Below are positions 8,188 to 14,936 of a DNA stretch of 26,564 nt, piece by piece. Source of the DNA: JADFRG01 sp964590515 (lineage in GTDB: Bacteria > Chloroflexota > Anaerolineae > Anaerolineales > E44-bin32); the NCBI GenBank assembly GCA_964590515.1, contig CAZPZD010000035.1, forward strand, positions 1 to 26,564, in the 5' to 3' direction. Numbering within the stretch: position 1 is the stretch's first letter; each line of letters opens with the position of its first letter. The notes beneath the pieces were generated by a model. The model did not search any database and was not told the DNA's origin. It worked only from the letters and a program-made list of their open reading frames with translations. Both the position numbers and the translations under genes were made by a program.

Positions 8188-8216
8188 ATTGTAAAAGAGG
8201 GGTATGGGGATGTCAA
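8188..8216 (-). promoter_or_regulatory. Promoter of the EF-G-like gene
   Basis: On the minus strand TTGACA (8216-8211) and TACAAT (8193-8188) are separated by 17 nt, close to the sigma-70-type consensus. The leader to the ATG at 8158 is about 22 nt after the expected start site. The -35 lies inside the promoter region of the divergent gene. Confidence 0.75.
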
Positions 8217-8237
8217 CGAAACCCGCGATGATACAAT
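8210..8237 (+). promoter_or_regulatory. Promoter of the thioredoxin-like gene, leaderless layout
   Basis: ATGTCA (8210-8215) and TACAAT (8232-8237) are 16 nt apart. Only 7 nt separate the -10 from an in-frame TTG at 8245, so transcription should begin at or next to the start codon. The -35 overlaps that of the divergent EF-G-like promoter, so the two may compete for polymerase. Confidence 0.55.
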
Positions 8238-8244
8238 CCGCCCG

Positions 8245-8736
8245 TTGTCTGCCGGCCAGTTCTTTAACCAGCACTCGTTCACCATCGTTGCCGGGGCGGC
8301 CCTGGCTTTGTTGGCGTTCGCCCTGCTACGGGACGGCATTGAGCCGGCCGATTTGCTCGCCCTCGGGGCGCTGATTCTAGGGCTCGGCCTCTCCTACGCC
8401 TACTTCAACCCGGGAAAGAGCACCGAATCTGAACCGGGAGAGGTATTGCGGCAGATCGGGGCCGGCACGCCGGTTCTGCTCGAATTTCAAAGCCTCTTCT
8501 GAGCAGGCTGCATGGCAGCCAAACCCATCGTGGATGGGATCGAACGGGAACATGGGGCGAGGCTGCGGGTCATCCGACTTAACATTCAAGACGAAGTCGG
8601 AGCGAAACTAGCGGGGCAGTTCGAGTTTCAGTACACGCCCACCTTTGTGCTGCTAGATGCTCAGGGAGCGCTCGTCCGGCGCTGGGCCGGAGCCATCGAC
8701 CCAGCCCAGGTCCGCAGCTTGCTGGAGAAGCCGTGA
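8245..8736 (+). CDS. Membrane-anchored thioredoxin-fold protein, probable selenoprotein (UxxC)
   Basis: The reading frame runs from TTG 8245 to TGA 8736 with one internal TGA at 8500-8502. Reading that codon as selenocysteine gives 163 residues: two hydrophobic segments (about 10-27 and 35-55), then a thioredoxin fold with strand TPVLLEFQSLF, active site U86-A-G-C89, helix MAAKPIVDGIE, strand VIRLNIQD and the cis-Pro loop QYTPTF (P132). The internal TGA falls exactly where the first Cys of CxxC belongs, and the frame is intact on both sides. The helices place the redox domain at a membrane face. The start is chosen because TTG 8245 follows a -10 box by 7 nt. The GTGA overlap with the next gene indicates co-expression. 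Alternatives are an assembly error (TGC/TGT read as TGA) or a recent nonsense mutation. Confidence 0.75.
8500..8538 (+). promoter_or_regulatory. Candidate Sec codon and bacterial SECIS hairpin
   Basis: After the TGA (8500-8502) a perfect 6-bp hairpin CCCATC-GTG-GATGGG occupies 8524-8538. Its 3-nt apical loop starts with G and begins 28 nt after the TGA, which agrees with the general bacterial SECIS pattern (apical G, loop roughly 16-37 nt from the UGA). A second perfect hairpin, GGCTGC-ATG-GCAGCC (8506-8520), sits closer. Both are visible directly; SelB recognition is inference. Confidence 0.45.
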
Positions 8737-9716
8737 ATCTGGCGGAAAACCAGGCGGCTCGACCGGTCGGCGCGAGCACGACCGGGTTGGCTCGAGTGTT
8801 GTTCCTCTTCCTGGACGGCGTCGGACTGGGACCGGACGACCCGCAAGTCAACCCCTTCGCCGCCGCCAACTTGCCGAACTTTTCTGAGCTGTTGAACGGC
8901 AGGCGGCTGGTCGCCGGTTCGGCCCCCTGGGACGGCGACCGGGCCAGCTTGCGGGCGGTCGATGCGCTGCTGGGAGTCGACGGATCGCCGCAGTCCGCGA
9001 CCGGACAGGCCGCGCTGCTGACTGGACGCAATGTGCCGGCCCTGGTTGGAGAACACTATGGCCCGAAACCCAATCAGGCGGTTGCGGGGATCGTGCGGGC
9101 CGACAACCTATTCAAGCAGGTTGTGCAGCGAGGGGGGTCGGCCGCGTTGCTGAACGGCTATCCGCCGCGATATTTTCAGAGTATCGAAAGCGGCCATCGG
9201 TTGTATTCTTCGATTCCATTGGCCGCCACCGCGGCGGGCCTTGAGCTAAAAAGCGTCGAGGACATGCAGGCCGGAAGGGCCATGGCGGCCGATTTCACCG
9301 GCGCGGGCTGGGCAGCTCAGCCGGGCTTTCCAGCCGCGCCGATCTACAGTCCGGAGCAAGCCGGCCAACAGTTGGCGCTCCTGGCGCGGCAGTACGATCT
9401 GTCCTGGTTCGACTATTGGCTGAGCGATCTGGTCGGGCACCGGGGCGAGCTGGCCGACGCCGTCGCTCTGCTGGAAAACCTGGATGGAGTCCTTGGAGGA
9501 TTGGCCCGCGCCTGGGGCGATCGGGGAGACCTCATCGTGATCAGTTCGGACCACGGGAATCTGGAAGATCTTTCGCGGCGCGGTCACACCCGGAACCCGG
9601 TGCCGGCGCTCTTGATCGGTCGGCGGGAAGAACGGCTTGCCTTTGCGGCCCACTTGCGGGACCTGACGTCCTTCGCCCCTGCCATCCTGGCGCTGATCTT
9701 TGGGGCCGACCAGTAA
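8733..9716 (+). CDS. Phosphoglycerate mutase-like metalloenzyme (alkaline phosphatase superfamily)
   Basis: This 327-residue protein carries the metal-site motifs of the alkaline phosphatase/cofactor-independent phosphoglycerate mutase superfamily: D28 in FLFLDGVGLG, a nucleophile segment QSATGQAALLTG (S88/T90), D232 and H236 in LSDLVGHRG, D273-H274 in SSDHGNLED, and H285 in RRGHTRNPVPALLIG. It is shorter than the two-domain GpmI (about 510 residues) and closer to the stand-alone metalloenzyme family found in several phyla, so phosphoglycerate mutase activity should not be assumed. The start is GTG 8733, whose GTGA overlaps the stop of the thioredoxin-like gene. The two genes thus form a tightly coupled pair, though no functional link is obvious. 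Confidence 0.85.
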   Translation: MNLAENQAARPVGASTTGLARVLFLFLDGVGLGPDDPQVNPFAAANLPNFSELLNGRRLVAGSAPWDGDRASLRAVDALLGVDGSPQSATGQAALLTGRNVPALVGEHYGPKPNQAVAGIVRADNLFKQVVQRGGSAALLNGYPPRYFQSIESGHRLYSSIPLAATAAGLELKSVEDMQAGRAMAADFTGAGWAAQPGFPAAPIYSPEQAGQQLALLARQYDLSWFDYWLSDLVGHRGELADAVALLENLDGVLGGLARAWGDRGDLIVISSDHGNLEDLSRRGHTRNPVPALLIGRREERLAFAAHLRDLTSFAPAILALIFGADQ

Positions 9717-9751
9717 GGGATCCGCTTCGACCCAGAATATCGCTGGCTGGG

Positions 9752-10018
9752 CTAGACCTGTTCGTAGCGAGAGAGGTTTAGAACGAAGATCGTAGCGCGG
9801 CGCTGGACGGCATCCTCCGGTGGTTGAGCGTTCGCCCGGATGATGTCCAACGCACCGTCCACCTTGTTTTCTTCCATTCCCATCAGCAAGGTCGTGTTGC
9901 CACGACGCAGGAAGCCGCCGGTGGAGGAAATTCGCGTGGCCCGGTAGCCCGCCTCAATCAACTTGCGGAGTACGCTCTCCGCGTCTACATCGTTCAGGAT
10001 TACGACCAAGAGTTTCAT
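9752..10018 (-). CDS. darA: Cyclic-di-AMP receptor, DarA/PstA family (short form)
   Basis: This 88-residue PII-like protein aligns with Bacillus DarA from the first residue: MKLLVVILND, then R26, T28, STGGFLRRGN with F36, L37 and N41, then TTLLMGM with G47 and the closing strand RATIFVLNLSRYEQV. Those positions are ligand contacts in characterised c-di-AMP-bound homologues. The usual Asn at 24 is Gly here. The family is normally about 109 residues; the missing part is the long loop before the last strand, here only about ten residues. The gene starts 2 nt after the stop of an antiporter that carries a fused copy of the same domain, so the two are coupled. A soluble trimeric effector that signals c-di-AMP level is the likely role. 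Confidence 0.9.
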   Translation of the reverse strand: MKLLVVILNDVDAESVLRKLIEAGYRATRISSTGGFLRRGNTTLLMGMEENKVDGALDIIRANAQPPEDAVQRRATIFVLNLSRYEQV

Positions 10019-10020
10019 GT

Positions 10021-11907
10021 TCAGATCGCCTCGTAGCGCTCAACGTCGAACACGAAGACCGTAGCCCCCCGCACCCGGACCGCCTGGGGCTCGATCGGTG
10101 GTGCCAGCTGAGCCCCGGCGAGGGAGGAGACGTACTCCACCCGGTCCCGGGCCGCATTCTCCACGATAGAAACTGCTTGTTCGACCATGCCGTTCGGCAC
10201 TCCCACCAGCAGGGTATGGTTCGACTGTCGCAGGAATCCTCCGGTGCTTTGAATCCGAGTGCTGGGGAAGTTGCGGATCGCCAAAGCGTGCGAGACCGAC
10301 TCCAGATCGCGATCGTGCACCACAACCAGCATCAGCTGTTTGACGTCTCCGGCCGGGCCGTAGTCAAATGGCCCGCCGGGCCAATCTTCGCGGCTCAAAT
10401 CCAGGGCCGTATCCACCTCCGCCACCAATTGCACGTAGGTGTCCTCGGCAATTACGCCGTCCCGCCTCAGGTTGGCCAACACTCCGCGTTGGGCTCGCAG
10501 CTCCTCCCGCCGGGCCGCGATGAACTCATCCGCCTGCAGGCTGGGTGCCCGCTGCAACACCTCCTGAACCGCCTTTGCCAAGGCGTCCGCCCGCTGACGC
10601 AACACGGGCTGGACCCGATCCCAGGTTGGCAGCGAGATCAGCCCTTCTTGGTGGAGTTGCTGGATGTGGTCGAATCCGGTCCGGGCGGCTAACGCCCTGG
10701 CGTGGCGAAGCTCAAACTCAATGTGTTCTTCGGTTCGGAAGACCAGCTGCAGGCGCCGCACCAGTTCACCCATCGTCAATCCCTGCGCCAGCAGTGTGAA
10801 TAACACGACGCCAAAAGTGATGAGGATCAGCGTCTCTCTATCCGCTCCCATTTCAATAGGCAGGCTGAGGGCAAGAGCCAACGCAATGGCGCCGCGCAAC
10901 CCACCCCAGAACAAGACCGGGCGCCAGCGAGAGGGCAGATCTGGCCCGAGGCGCGAGAGTAGATAGATGCTGACCGCCCGGCTCACCAGCACGGCCGCGA
11001 TCGCCCACAGGATCAGCTTCCAATTGACGAGCAGCTTGGGCAGATCGATGGCCAAGCCGATGAGCAGGAAGACCGCCGAGTTGGCCAAGAAGGCGACATA
11101 CTCCCAGAAGTTGAGCACGACAATCCGAGTGGTGGGGGACATCCCTCGCTCACCGATGTTCCCATTGATCAGCCCCGCCGCAACCACGGCCAGCACGCCA
11201 CTGACGTGCAGCTGCTCGGCCAGCAGGTAGGAGCCATAGGCTATGACGGTCGTCAGGGTAGTCTCCACCAGGTAGTCATCGATCCGGCCGATGAGCTGCA
11301 GTACAGCCCAGCCCAAGACAAAACCGACCACTATCCCTCCGCCGCCGATCCGGAAAAAATCGATCACGCCACTGACGAGATCGAATTGTCCGGTCTCCAA
11401 CGCACTTAGAGCGATCCCAAAGATTACGATCGCGGTGCCATCGTTGAATAGGCTCTCGCCTTCCAACAGCACTTCCAATCGCTTCGGCGTCCCGAGCTTC
11501 CGGAAAATCGCGACGACTGAGACCGGGTCGGTGGCCGCAATCAACGCTCCAAATACCAGGGCCGACCCCAGCGCCAGCCCGGGACCGAGCGAGAGAATTC
11601 CTCCCACGAGCAGCATGGTCAGCACGACACCAGGCACGGCCAGCAGGCCGATGGTAACCAGGTTTCTGCGGAGCTCCCTCAGGTTGAGGTGAAAGGCTGA
11701 CTCGAATACCAACGGCGGCAGGAAGATCGAGAGGATGAGCTCCGGGGTGAGGTCGATCCGCAGCGGGGAGCTAACCGAAAGAACCAGCCCGACCAAGACT
11801 AGCGCGACCGTGTAGGGGATGCGGACGCGGCGCGCCGCAATGGCCACCAGCGAGGCGATGGTCAGCATGATGAGCACTAAGGGAACGAGCGGGGCGAGAT
11901 TGTCCAT
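10021..11907 (-). CDS. CPA1-family Na+(K+)/H+ antiporter with C-terminal DarA/PstA c-di-AMP receptor domain
   Basis: This 628-residue protein has three parts. Residues 1 to about 395 form a polytopic CPA1/NhaP-type exchanger with ATDPVSVVAIFRKLG (D127) and LLEGESLFNDGTAIVIF (N155-D156 ion site), plus GGLRGAIALALALSLP. Residues about 395-520 are a charged, helical cytoplasmic linker. Residues 522-628 are a full-length DarA/PstA domain: QLMLVVVHDRD, N at the position of DarA N24, T of T28, STGGFLRQSN (F36, L37, N41 equivalents), TLLVGV, then a long loop and GATVFVFDVERYEAI. The position of DarA R26 is Pro here. The exchanger moves monovalent cations against protons. Sensing c-di-AMP through its own tail is inference from the domain. 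The start ATG is 1 nt after the stop of the upstream glycosidase. Confidence 0.92.
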   Translation of the reverse strand: MDNLAPLVPLVLIMLTIASLVAIAARRVRIPYTVALVLVGLVLSVSSPLRIDLTPELILSIFLPPLVFESAFHLNLRELRRNLVTIGLLAVPGVVLTMLLVGGILSLGPGLALGSALVFGALIAATDPVSVVAIFRKLGTPKRLEVLLEGESLFNDGTAIVIFGIALSALETGQFDLVSGVIDFFRIGGGGIVVGFVLGWAVLQLIGRIDDYLVETTLTTVIAYGSYLLAEQLHVSGVLAVVAAGLINGNIGERGMSPTTRIVVLNFWEYVAFLANSAVFLLIGLAIDLPKLLVNWKLILWAIAAVLVSRAVSIYLLSRLGPDLPSRWRPVLFWGGLRGAIALALALSLPIEMGADRETLILITFGVVLFTLLAQGLTMGELVRRLQLVFRTEEHIEFELRHARALAARTGFDHIQQLHQEGLISLPTWDRVQPVLRQRADALAKAVQEVLQRAPSLQADEFIAARREELRAQRGVLANLRRDGVIAEDTYVQLVAEVDTALDLSREDWPGGPFDYGPAGDVKQLMLVVVHDRDLESVSHALAIRNFPSTRIQSTGGFLRQSNHTLLVGVPNGMVEQAVSIVENAARDRVEYVSSLAGAQLAPPIEPQAVRVRGATVFVFDVERYEAI

Positions 11908-11908
11908 G

Positions 11909-14323
11909 CTACTGTCCGGCTAGTATAGCTTCCGCGACCTGGCGGACCTGCTCCACAGTCTGGGTCTGCCTGCCTGCCACTCGAATCTCACCACCGTCGG
12001 GAAACCGGACTTGTGCCCCCTCTGCATCCCAGCGAATGGCCAACCCTCTCCATCGCAGGTTGATCGGCCACGGAAAAGGATTGTGGCCCCGCAGCGCGAT
12101 CTTGGTGGGGGTGATCAGGCGGACCCCCAAGACATACAACAACAAGGACACTGGCGCGATGCCTGCGCTGTGACCTCGCTCCCCTACACCTCCTGGTCGA
12201 TCGGCAAAGTAGGCTTCCCGGGTGGCCTGCTGCTCGTGCAGCGATGCGATGCAGGCCCGCAGCAACTTTCCGACCAATTCAGCGGCCTGTTCCAGAAAGC
12301 CGTAATCGACGAGTCCCTCGCCGATCAAGACGTTTGGCAGCATCCACACCGTGGCAGCCTGTGCCGCCCGGTAGGCGCGGTCCTGCGCGCTGCAACTCGT
12401 GATTCCAAACTCGCGCCAAAACTTCTCCGGTCGCAGAACTGTGTCCTGCACCAGCCGGGCCGCCCGCCCTGCGTCCAGGAGGCCGGACCAGAGCGGCAAT
12501 AGGCCGCTCTGGTCCTGGCGGCGGAAATCGGGAATTCGGATCTCGACCGCAGTCCCCTTGCCAATTCCACGCACCTCGATCCGATCCAGACCGGTGTACG
12601 TCTTATCCGTGGTCGCGGTCCCGAGCGACCCAAACCAACTGAATCGCCGTTCGGTCAACCGTTCGATCCGCTTGCGCTGGGTCCGTCCGCTCCCATGCAC
12701 AAAGACCTGGATCGCGTGCCGCTCGCCTTCCTTCGAGTGAATGCGGAACAGCAAACGGGAAGGTGGCTCGAGCTGCTTGGTGAGCTTCAGGCTAAATTCC
12801 CCTTTGCCGCTTCCGATCCTGCGCCCGGGAGGACTGGTGTGCAGCTCGCGATCCCGATGCAGGTAGCTGGCATCCGCGTCGGACCAGGTCTCTTCAACCG
12901 CTAATCGCAGCCGTTCCAGCCGGCTGGGCAATTCGGCATCGGCGGGCTCCAACTCGAGCACCCGTTCCATTTCGAGTAGGGAGGTGATTTCCCGCGATAG
13001 ATAGGCGGCCAGATCCGGAGTCTCGGCATAGCTGACGTCGAGCCCCTGCCCCCAATCCCGCCAGCGGACGAAGGACGGCCAGTCGTCGAATCCGGAGTGG
13101 AGGGTGTGGTCCCATTCCGGATAGCCGTCTTGATCGCGATCATGCCGCTTGCCAAACCAGCTCTCCACGAAAGAGGTCAACCTGGGATAGACCCGGGCGA
13201 GGAAACCCTGATCTTCGGTGTGCTGGTAGATCCGCCAGGCCAGGCTGCACAAGAGCGGGATGCTCTGGGCACCGTTTCGCTGGCCACCAAGCCCTGGCTT
13301 CCAATCGATGGAGCCGTCTGAATTCTGGGCCGCCAGGAAGTTGAGCACGACCCCTTTGGCTAGTTCAGGAGCAGCCGGCAAGATCTGGAGCGCGTTGAGC
13401 AGAGCCTGTCCCGCGGTCTCGCCGTTCCAGTGGATATCGTAGTCACGCCCATCTGTTCGAGCGGAGTGGCCGTACTCCGGAGTGCGGACCTGAACGGATG
13501 CGGGGTGCGGGAGCAAGCGAGTGGGCCCGACGAAGCTGGCCAGCGAGATGGTTTGGGCGGCTGCCAGGGTCGCGTCCCAATCCGGGTCGCCCGTCTCGAT
13601 TTCGACCAGGCCCGAATTGGCGCGTTCGACCCGGGCGATCTCGGCGTCCCAATTGAGAGCGACCAGGCGCCGAGCTGCCTGGAATGAGGCGTCCAACTCG
13701 GGCAGTGCCGAGTGGGCCCAGCTAAAGCTCTCCGAACCCCCCGCCGGCAGGCTAGGTTTCAGCTGCAGGCCAGGGTACGGGGCAATCGCCGCAGACGCAC
13801 CTCCGGAGAGAAACACCAGCGGGGCCAGTTCCCCGCTCGCACCTATCAACACCATCGCTCCTTGGTGAGCCACACTGGTCATCGTCTGCCCATGCTCCGC
13901 GGGGCGCAAGACGGCATGCAGCAGTAGCGCAGGTTGGATCGCCTGTCGGGCCTGGTTCGTAAGAGTCAATCGGCCCCCCACCAGGTTGGACTCGGCCACC
14001 CAATATTCGGCGCTGACCTGCAGTTCCGGGAATGGGAAGAATTCCAACCGAAGGTAATTCGGTAGAAACAGCCGAACCTCGGGTGGTCGATGAAAGCGGG
14101 CGGGATCAAGAAGAGAGTCCTGATCGATCCGGAAACCGGCAAAGATGCGCATGCTGCGCGCTCTCCGGCCGTAGCTCGTCTCGAGCGCCAGAGCTGAGGG
14201 CTCGCCGCCGCCAATCCGCAGCTCCCAGATTTGATCGTCTACGTAGTTGGGGCGGGTCAACCGGGCGTCGGCCGCGATTATTAATGAAAGCGGCGCATCG
14301 GCGCCGAGAGACCATTCGCGCAT
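11909..14323 (-). CDS. Six-hairpin glycoside hydrolase (GH63/glycogen-debranching-like)
   Basis: From the ATG at 14323 the protein is 804 residues. A beta-rich N-terminal domain (about 1-230) is followed by an alpha/alpha-toroid with repeated helical pairs. The segment DRDQDGYPEWDHTLHSGFDD followed by WPSF (about 394-418) resembles the catalytic-acid region of GH63/GH37 and debranching enzymes (a Trp/Glu-Gly-Asp-Asp-x-Pro pattern). An insert of about 110 residues (about 492-602), rich in beta-type sequence, interrupts the toroid and looks like an accessory sugar-binding domain. No signal peptide is seen, so it is probably cytoplasmic, acting on glycogen, trehalose or a glycosylated compatible solute; the substrate is unknown. 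The frame is open to 14437, but a promoter ends 6 nt before 14323, so the upstream 38 codons are rejected. The antiporter follows after 1 nt. Confidence 0.72.
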   Translation of the reverse strand: MREWSLGADAPLSLIIAADARLTRPNYVDDQIWELRIGGGEPSALALETSYGRRARSMRIFAGFRIDQDSLLDPARFHRPPEVRLFLPNYLRLEFFPFPELQVSAEYWVAESNLVGGRLTLTNQARQAIQPALLLHAVLRPAEHGQTMTSVAHQGAMVLIGASGELAPLVFLSGGASAAIAPYPGLQLKPSLPAGGSESFSWAHSALPELDASFQAARRLVALNWDAEIARVERANSGLVEIETGDPDWDATLAAAQTISLASFVGPTRLLPHPASVQVRTPEYGHSARTDGRDYDIHWNGETAGQALLNALQILPAAPELAKGVVLNFLAAQNSDGSIDWKPGLGGQRNGAQSIPLLCSLAWRIYQHTEDQGFLARVYPRLTSFVESWFGKRHDRDQDGYPEWDHTLHSGFDDWPSFVRWRDWGQGLDVSYAETPDLAAYLSREITSLLEMERVLELEPADAELPSRLERLRLAVEETWSDADASYLHRDRELHTSPPGRRIGSGKGEFSLKLTKQLEPPSRLLFRIHSKEGERHAIQVFVHGSGRTQRKRIERLTERRFSWFGSLGTATTDKTYTGLDRIEVRGIGKGTAVEIRIPDFRRQDQSGLLPLWSGLLDAGRAARLVQDTVLRPEKFWREFGITSCSAQDRAYRAAQAATVWMLPNVLIGEGLVDYGFLEQAAELVGKLLRACIASLHEQQATREAYFADRPGGVGERGHSAGIAPVSLLLYVLGVRLITPTKIALRGHNPFPWPINLRWRGLAIRWDAEGAQVRFPDGGEIRVAGRQTQTVEQVRQVAEAILAGQ

Positions 14324-14329
14324 GCCGGA

Positions 14330-14358
14330 ATTGTACGGAGGCTTTAGGCTTCGGTCAA
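14330..14358 (-). promoter_or_regulatory. Promoter of the glycosidase-antiporter-DarA operon, leaderless layout
   Basis: On the minus strand TTGACC (14358-14353), 17 nt, then TACAAT (14335-14330). Six nt later is the ATG at 14323. The start site should fall on or next to the ATG, so the mRNA is expected to be leaderless. This element fixes the glycosidase start codon. Confidence 0.7.
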
Positions 14359-14397
14359 AGCGATCGGCACGACCGGAAGCCAGCCGACCGGCTGGTA

Positions 14398-14403
14398 TAC
14401 AAT
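14398..14403 (+). promoter_or_regulatory. -10 box for the MaoC-like gene
   Basis: TACAAT, preceded by TGGTA (extended -10 character), lies 25 nt before the ATG at 14429. The -35 is weak. A GAGGA (about 14417-14421) before the ATG may serve as ribosome site. Confidence 0.4.
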
Positions 14404-14428
14404 CCTCCCGACCGTTGAGGATTGCCGC

Positions 14429-14878
14429 ATGGAACACGGCCTTTACTTTCAGCAGTTTGAACTCGGGAAGCGAATTGGCACTCCCGGCCGGACTGTTACC
14501 GAAGCCGACATCGTGAACTTCGCCGGCCTTTCCGGTGATTTCAACTCAATTCATACCGACGCGGCCTATTCGGCGGGCTCCTCTTATGGGAAACGGGTGG
14601 CCCACGGATTGCTCGTGCTCTCGATCGCATCCGGCCTGGCGGTAAGGACCGGGATGATGGAAGGAACGGTGTTGGCCTGGCGGGAGATCAGTGACTGGCG
14701 CTTCAGCCAGCCGGTGTTTATCGGCGATACGGTTCAGGTGCTGTTGGAGGTCATCGAGACCAAACCGATGCCTCGATTGAATGCCGGGATGGTCGGCCTC
14801 AATGTGCAGGTCAACAATCAGGACGGCGAGATGGTGATGAACGGGCGCTGGACCCTGCTGGTCCTCAACCAGCCGTGA
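14429..14878 (+). CDS. MaoC-like (R)-specific enoyl-CoA hydratase/dehydratase
   Basis: This 149-residue single hot-dog domain carries the R-hydratase motif: FAGLSGDFNSIHTDAAYS places catalytic D37 and H42 five residues apart, as in PhaJ. It is followed by GKRVAHGLLVLSIASGL. Such enzymes hydrate trans-2-enoyl-CoA to (R)-3-hydroxyacyl-CoA or dehydrate related thioesters. No beta-oxidation, polyhydroxyalkanoate or fatty acid genes are next to it, so the pathway is open. It is divergent from the glycosidase operon. The ATG is the only in-frame start that keeps the domain intact and follows a weak GAGGA. A perfect hairpin follows the stop. Confidence 0.88.
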   Translation: MEHGLYFQQFELGKRIGTPGRTVTEADIVNFAGLSGDFNSIHTDAAYSAGSSYGKRVAHGLLVLSIASGLAVRTGMMEGTVLAWREISDWRFSQPVFIGDTVQVLLEVIETKPMPRLNAGMVGLNVQVNNQDGEMVMNGRWTLLVLNQP

Positions 14879-14883
14879 AGCCA

Positions 14884-14898
14884 GCGGCCGGAGGCCGC
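14884..14898. repeat. Perfect hairpin between the MaoC-like gene and the PBP gene
   Basis: GCGGCC-GGA-GGCCGC is a 6-bp perfect inverted repeat directly after the MaoC-like stop. It lacks a T-run, so it may slow or stabilise transcript ends but is not a standard intrinsic terminator. Confidence 0.4.
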
Positions 14899-14922
14899 AA
14901 GCAGGTCCGGTAGAGCCGGTGC

Positions 14923-14928
14923 TATAAT
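14923..14928 (+). promoter_or_regulatory. -10 box (TATAAT) of the PBP gene, leaderless layout
   Basis: A perfect TATAAT lies 8 nt before the ATG at 14937, with no ribosome site between. No good -35 is visible. The transcript should start at or within 1-2 nt of the ATG. Confidence 0.55.
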
Positions 14929-14936
14929 CCCTCCCC

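Noticed and set aside
8506..8520. GGCTGC-ATG-GCAGCC hairpin as the SECIS element itself
   Set aside because: Its loop starts only 10 nt after the TGA and begins with A, too close for known bacterial SECIS elements. The hairpin at 8524-8538 fits better.
8512..8736. Separate 74-codon gene starting at the ATG after the in-frame TGA
   Set aside because: It would start inside the active-site helix, losing the first thioredoxin strand and both active-site residues, with no ribosome site or promoter. Continuous translation through the TGA explains the data better.
14324..14437. N-terminal extension of the glycosidase to 842 residues
   Set aside because: The extra 38 codons run over the operon's own -35/-10 and into the divergent MaoC-like start; ATG 14323 lies 6 nt after the -10.
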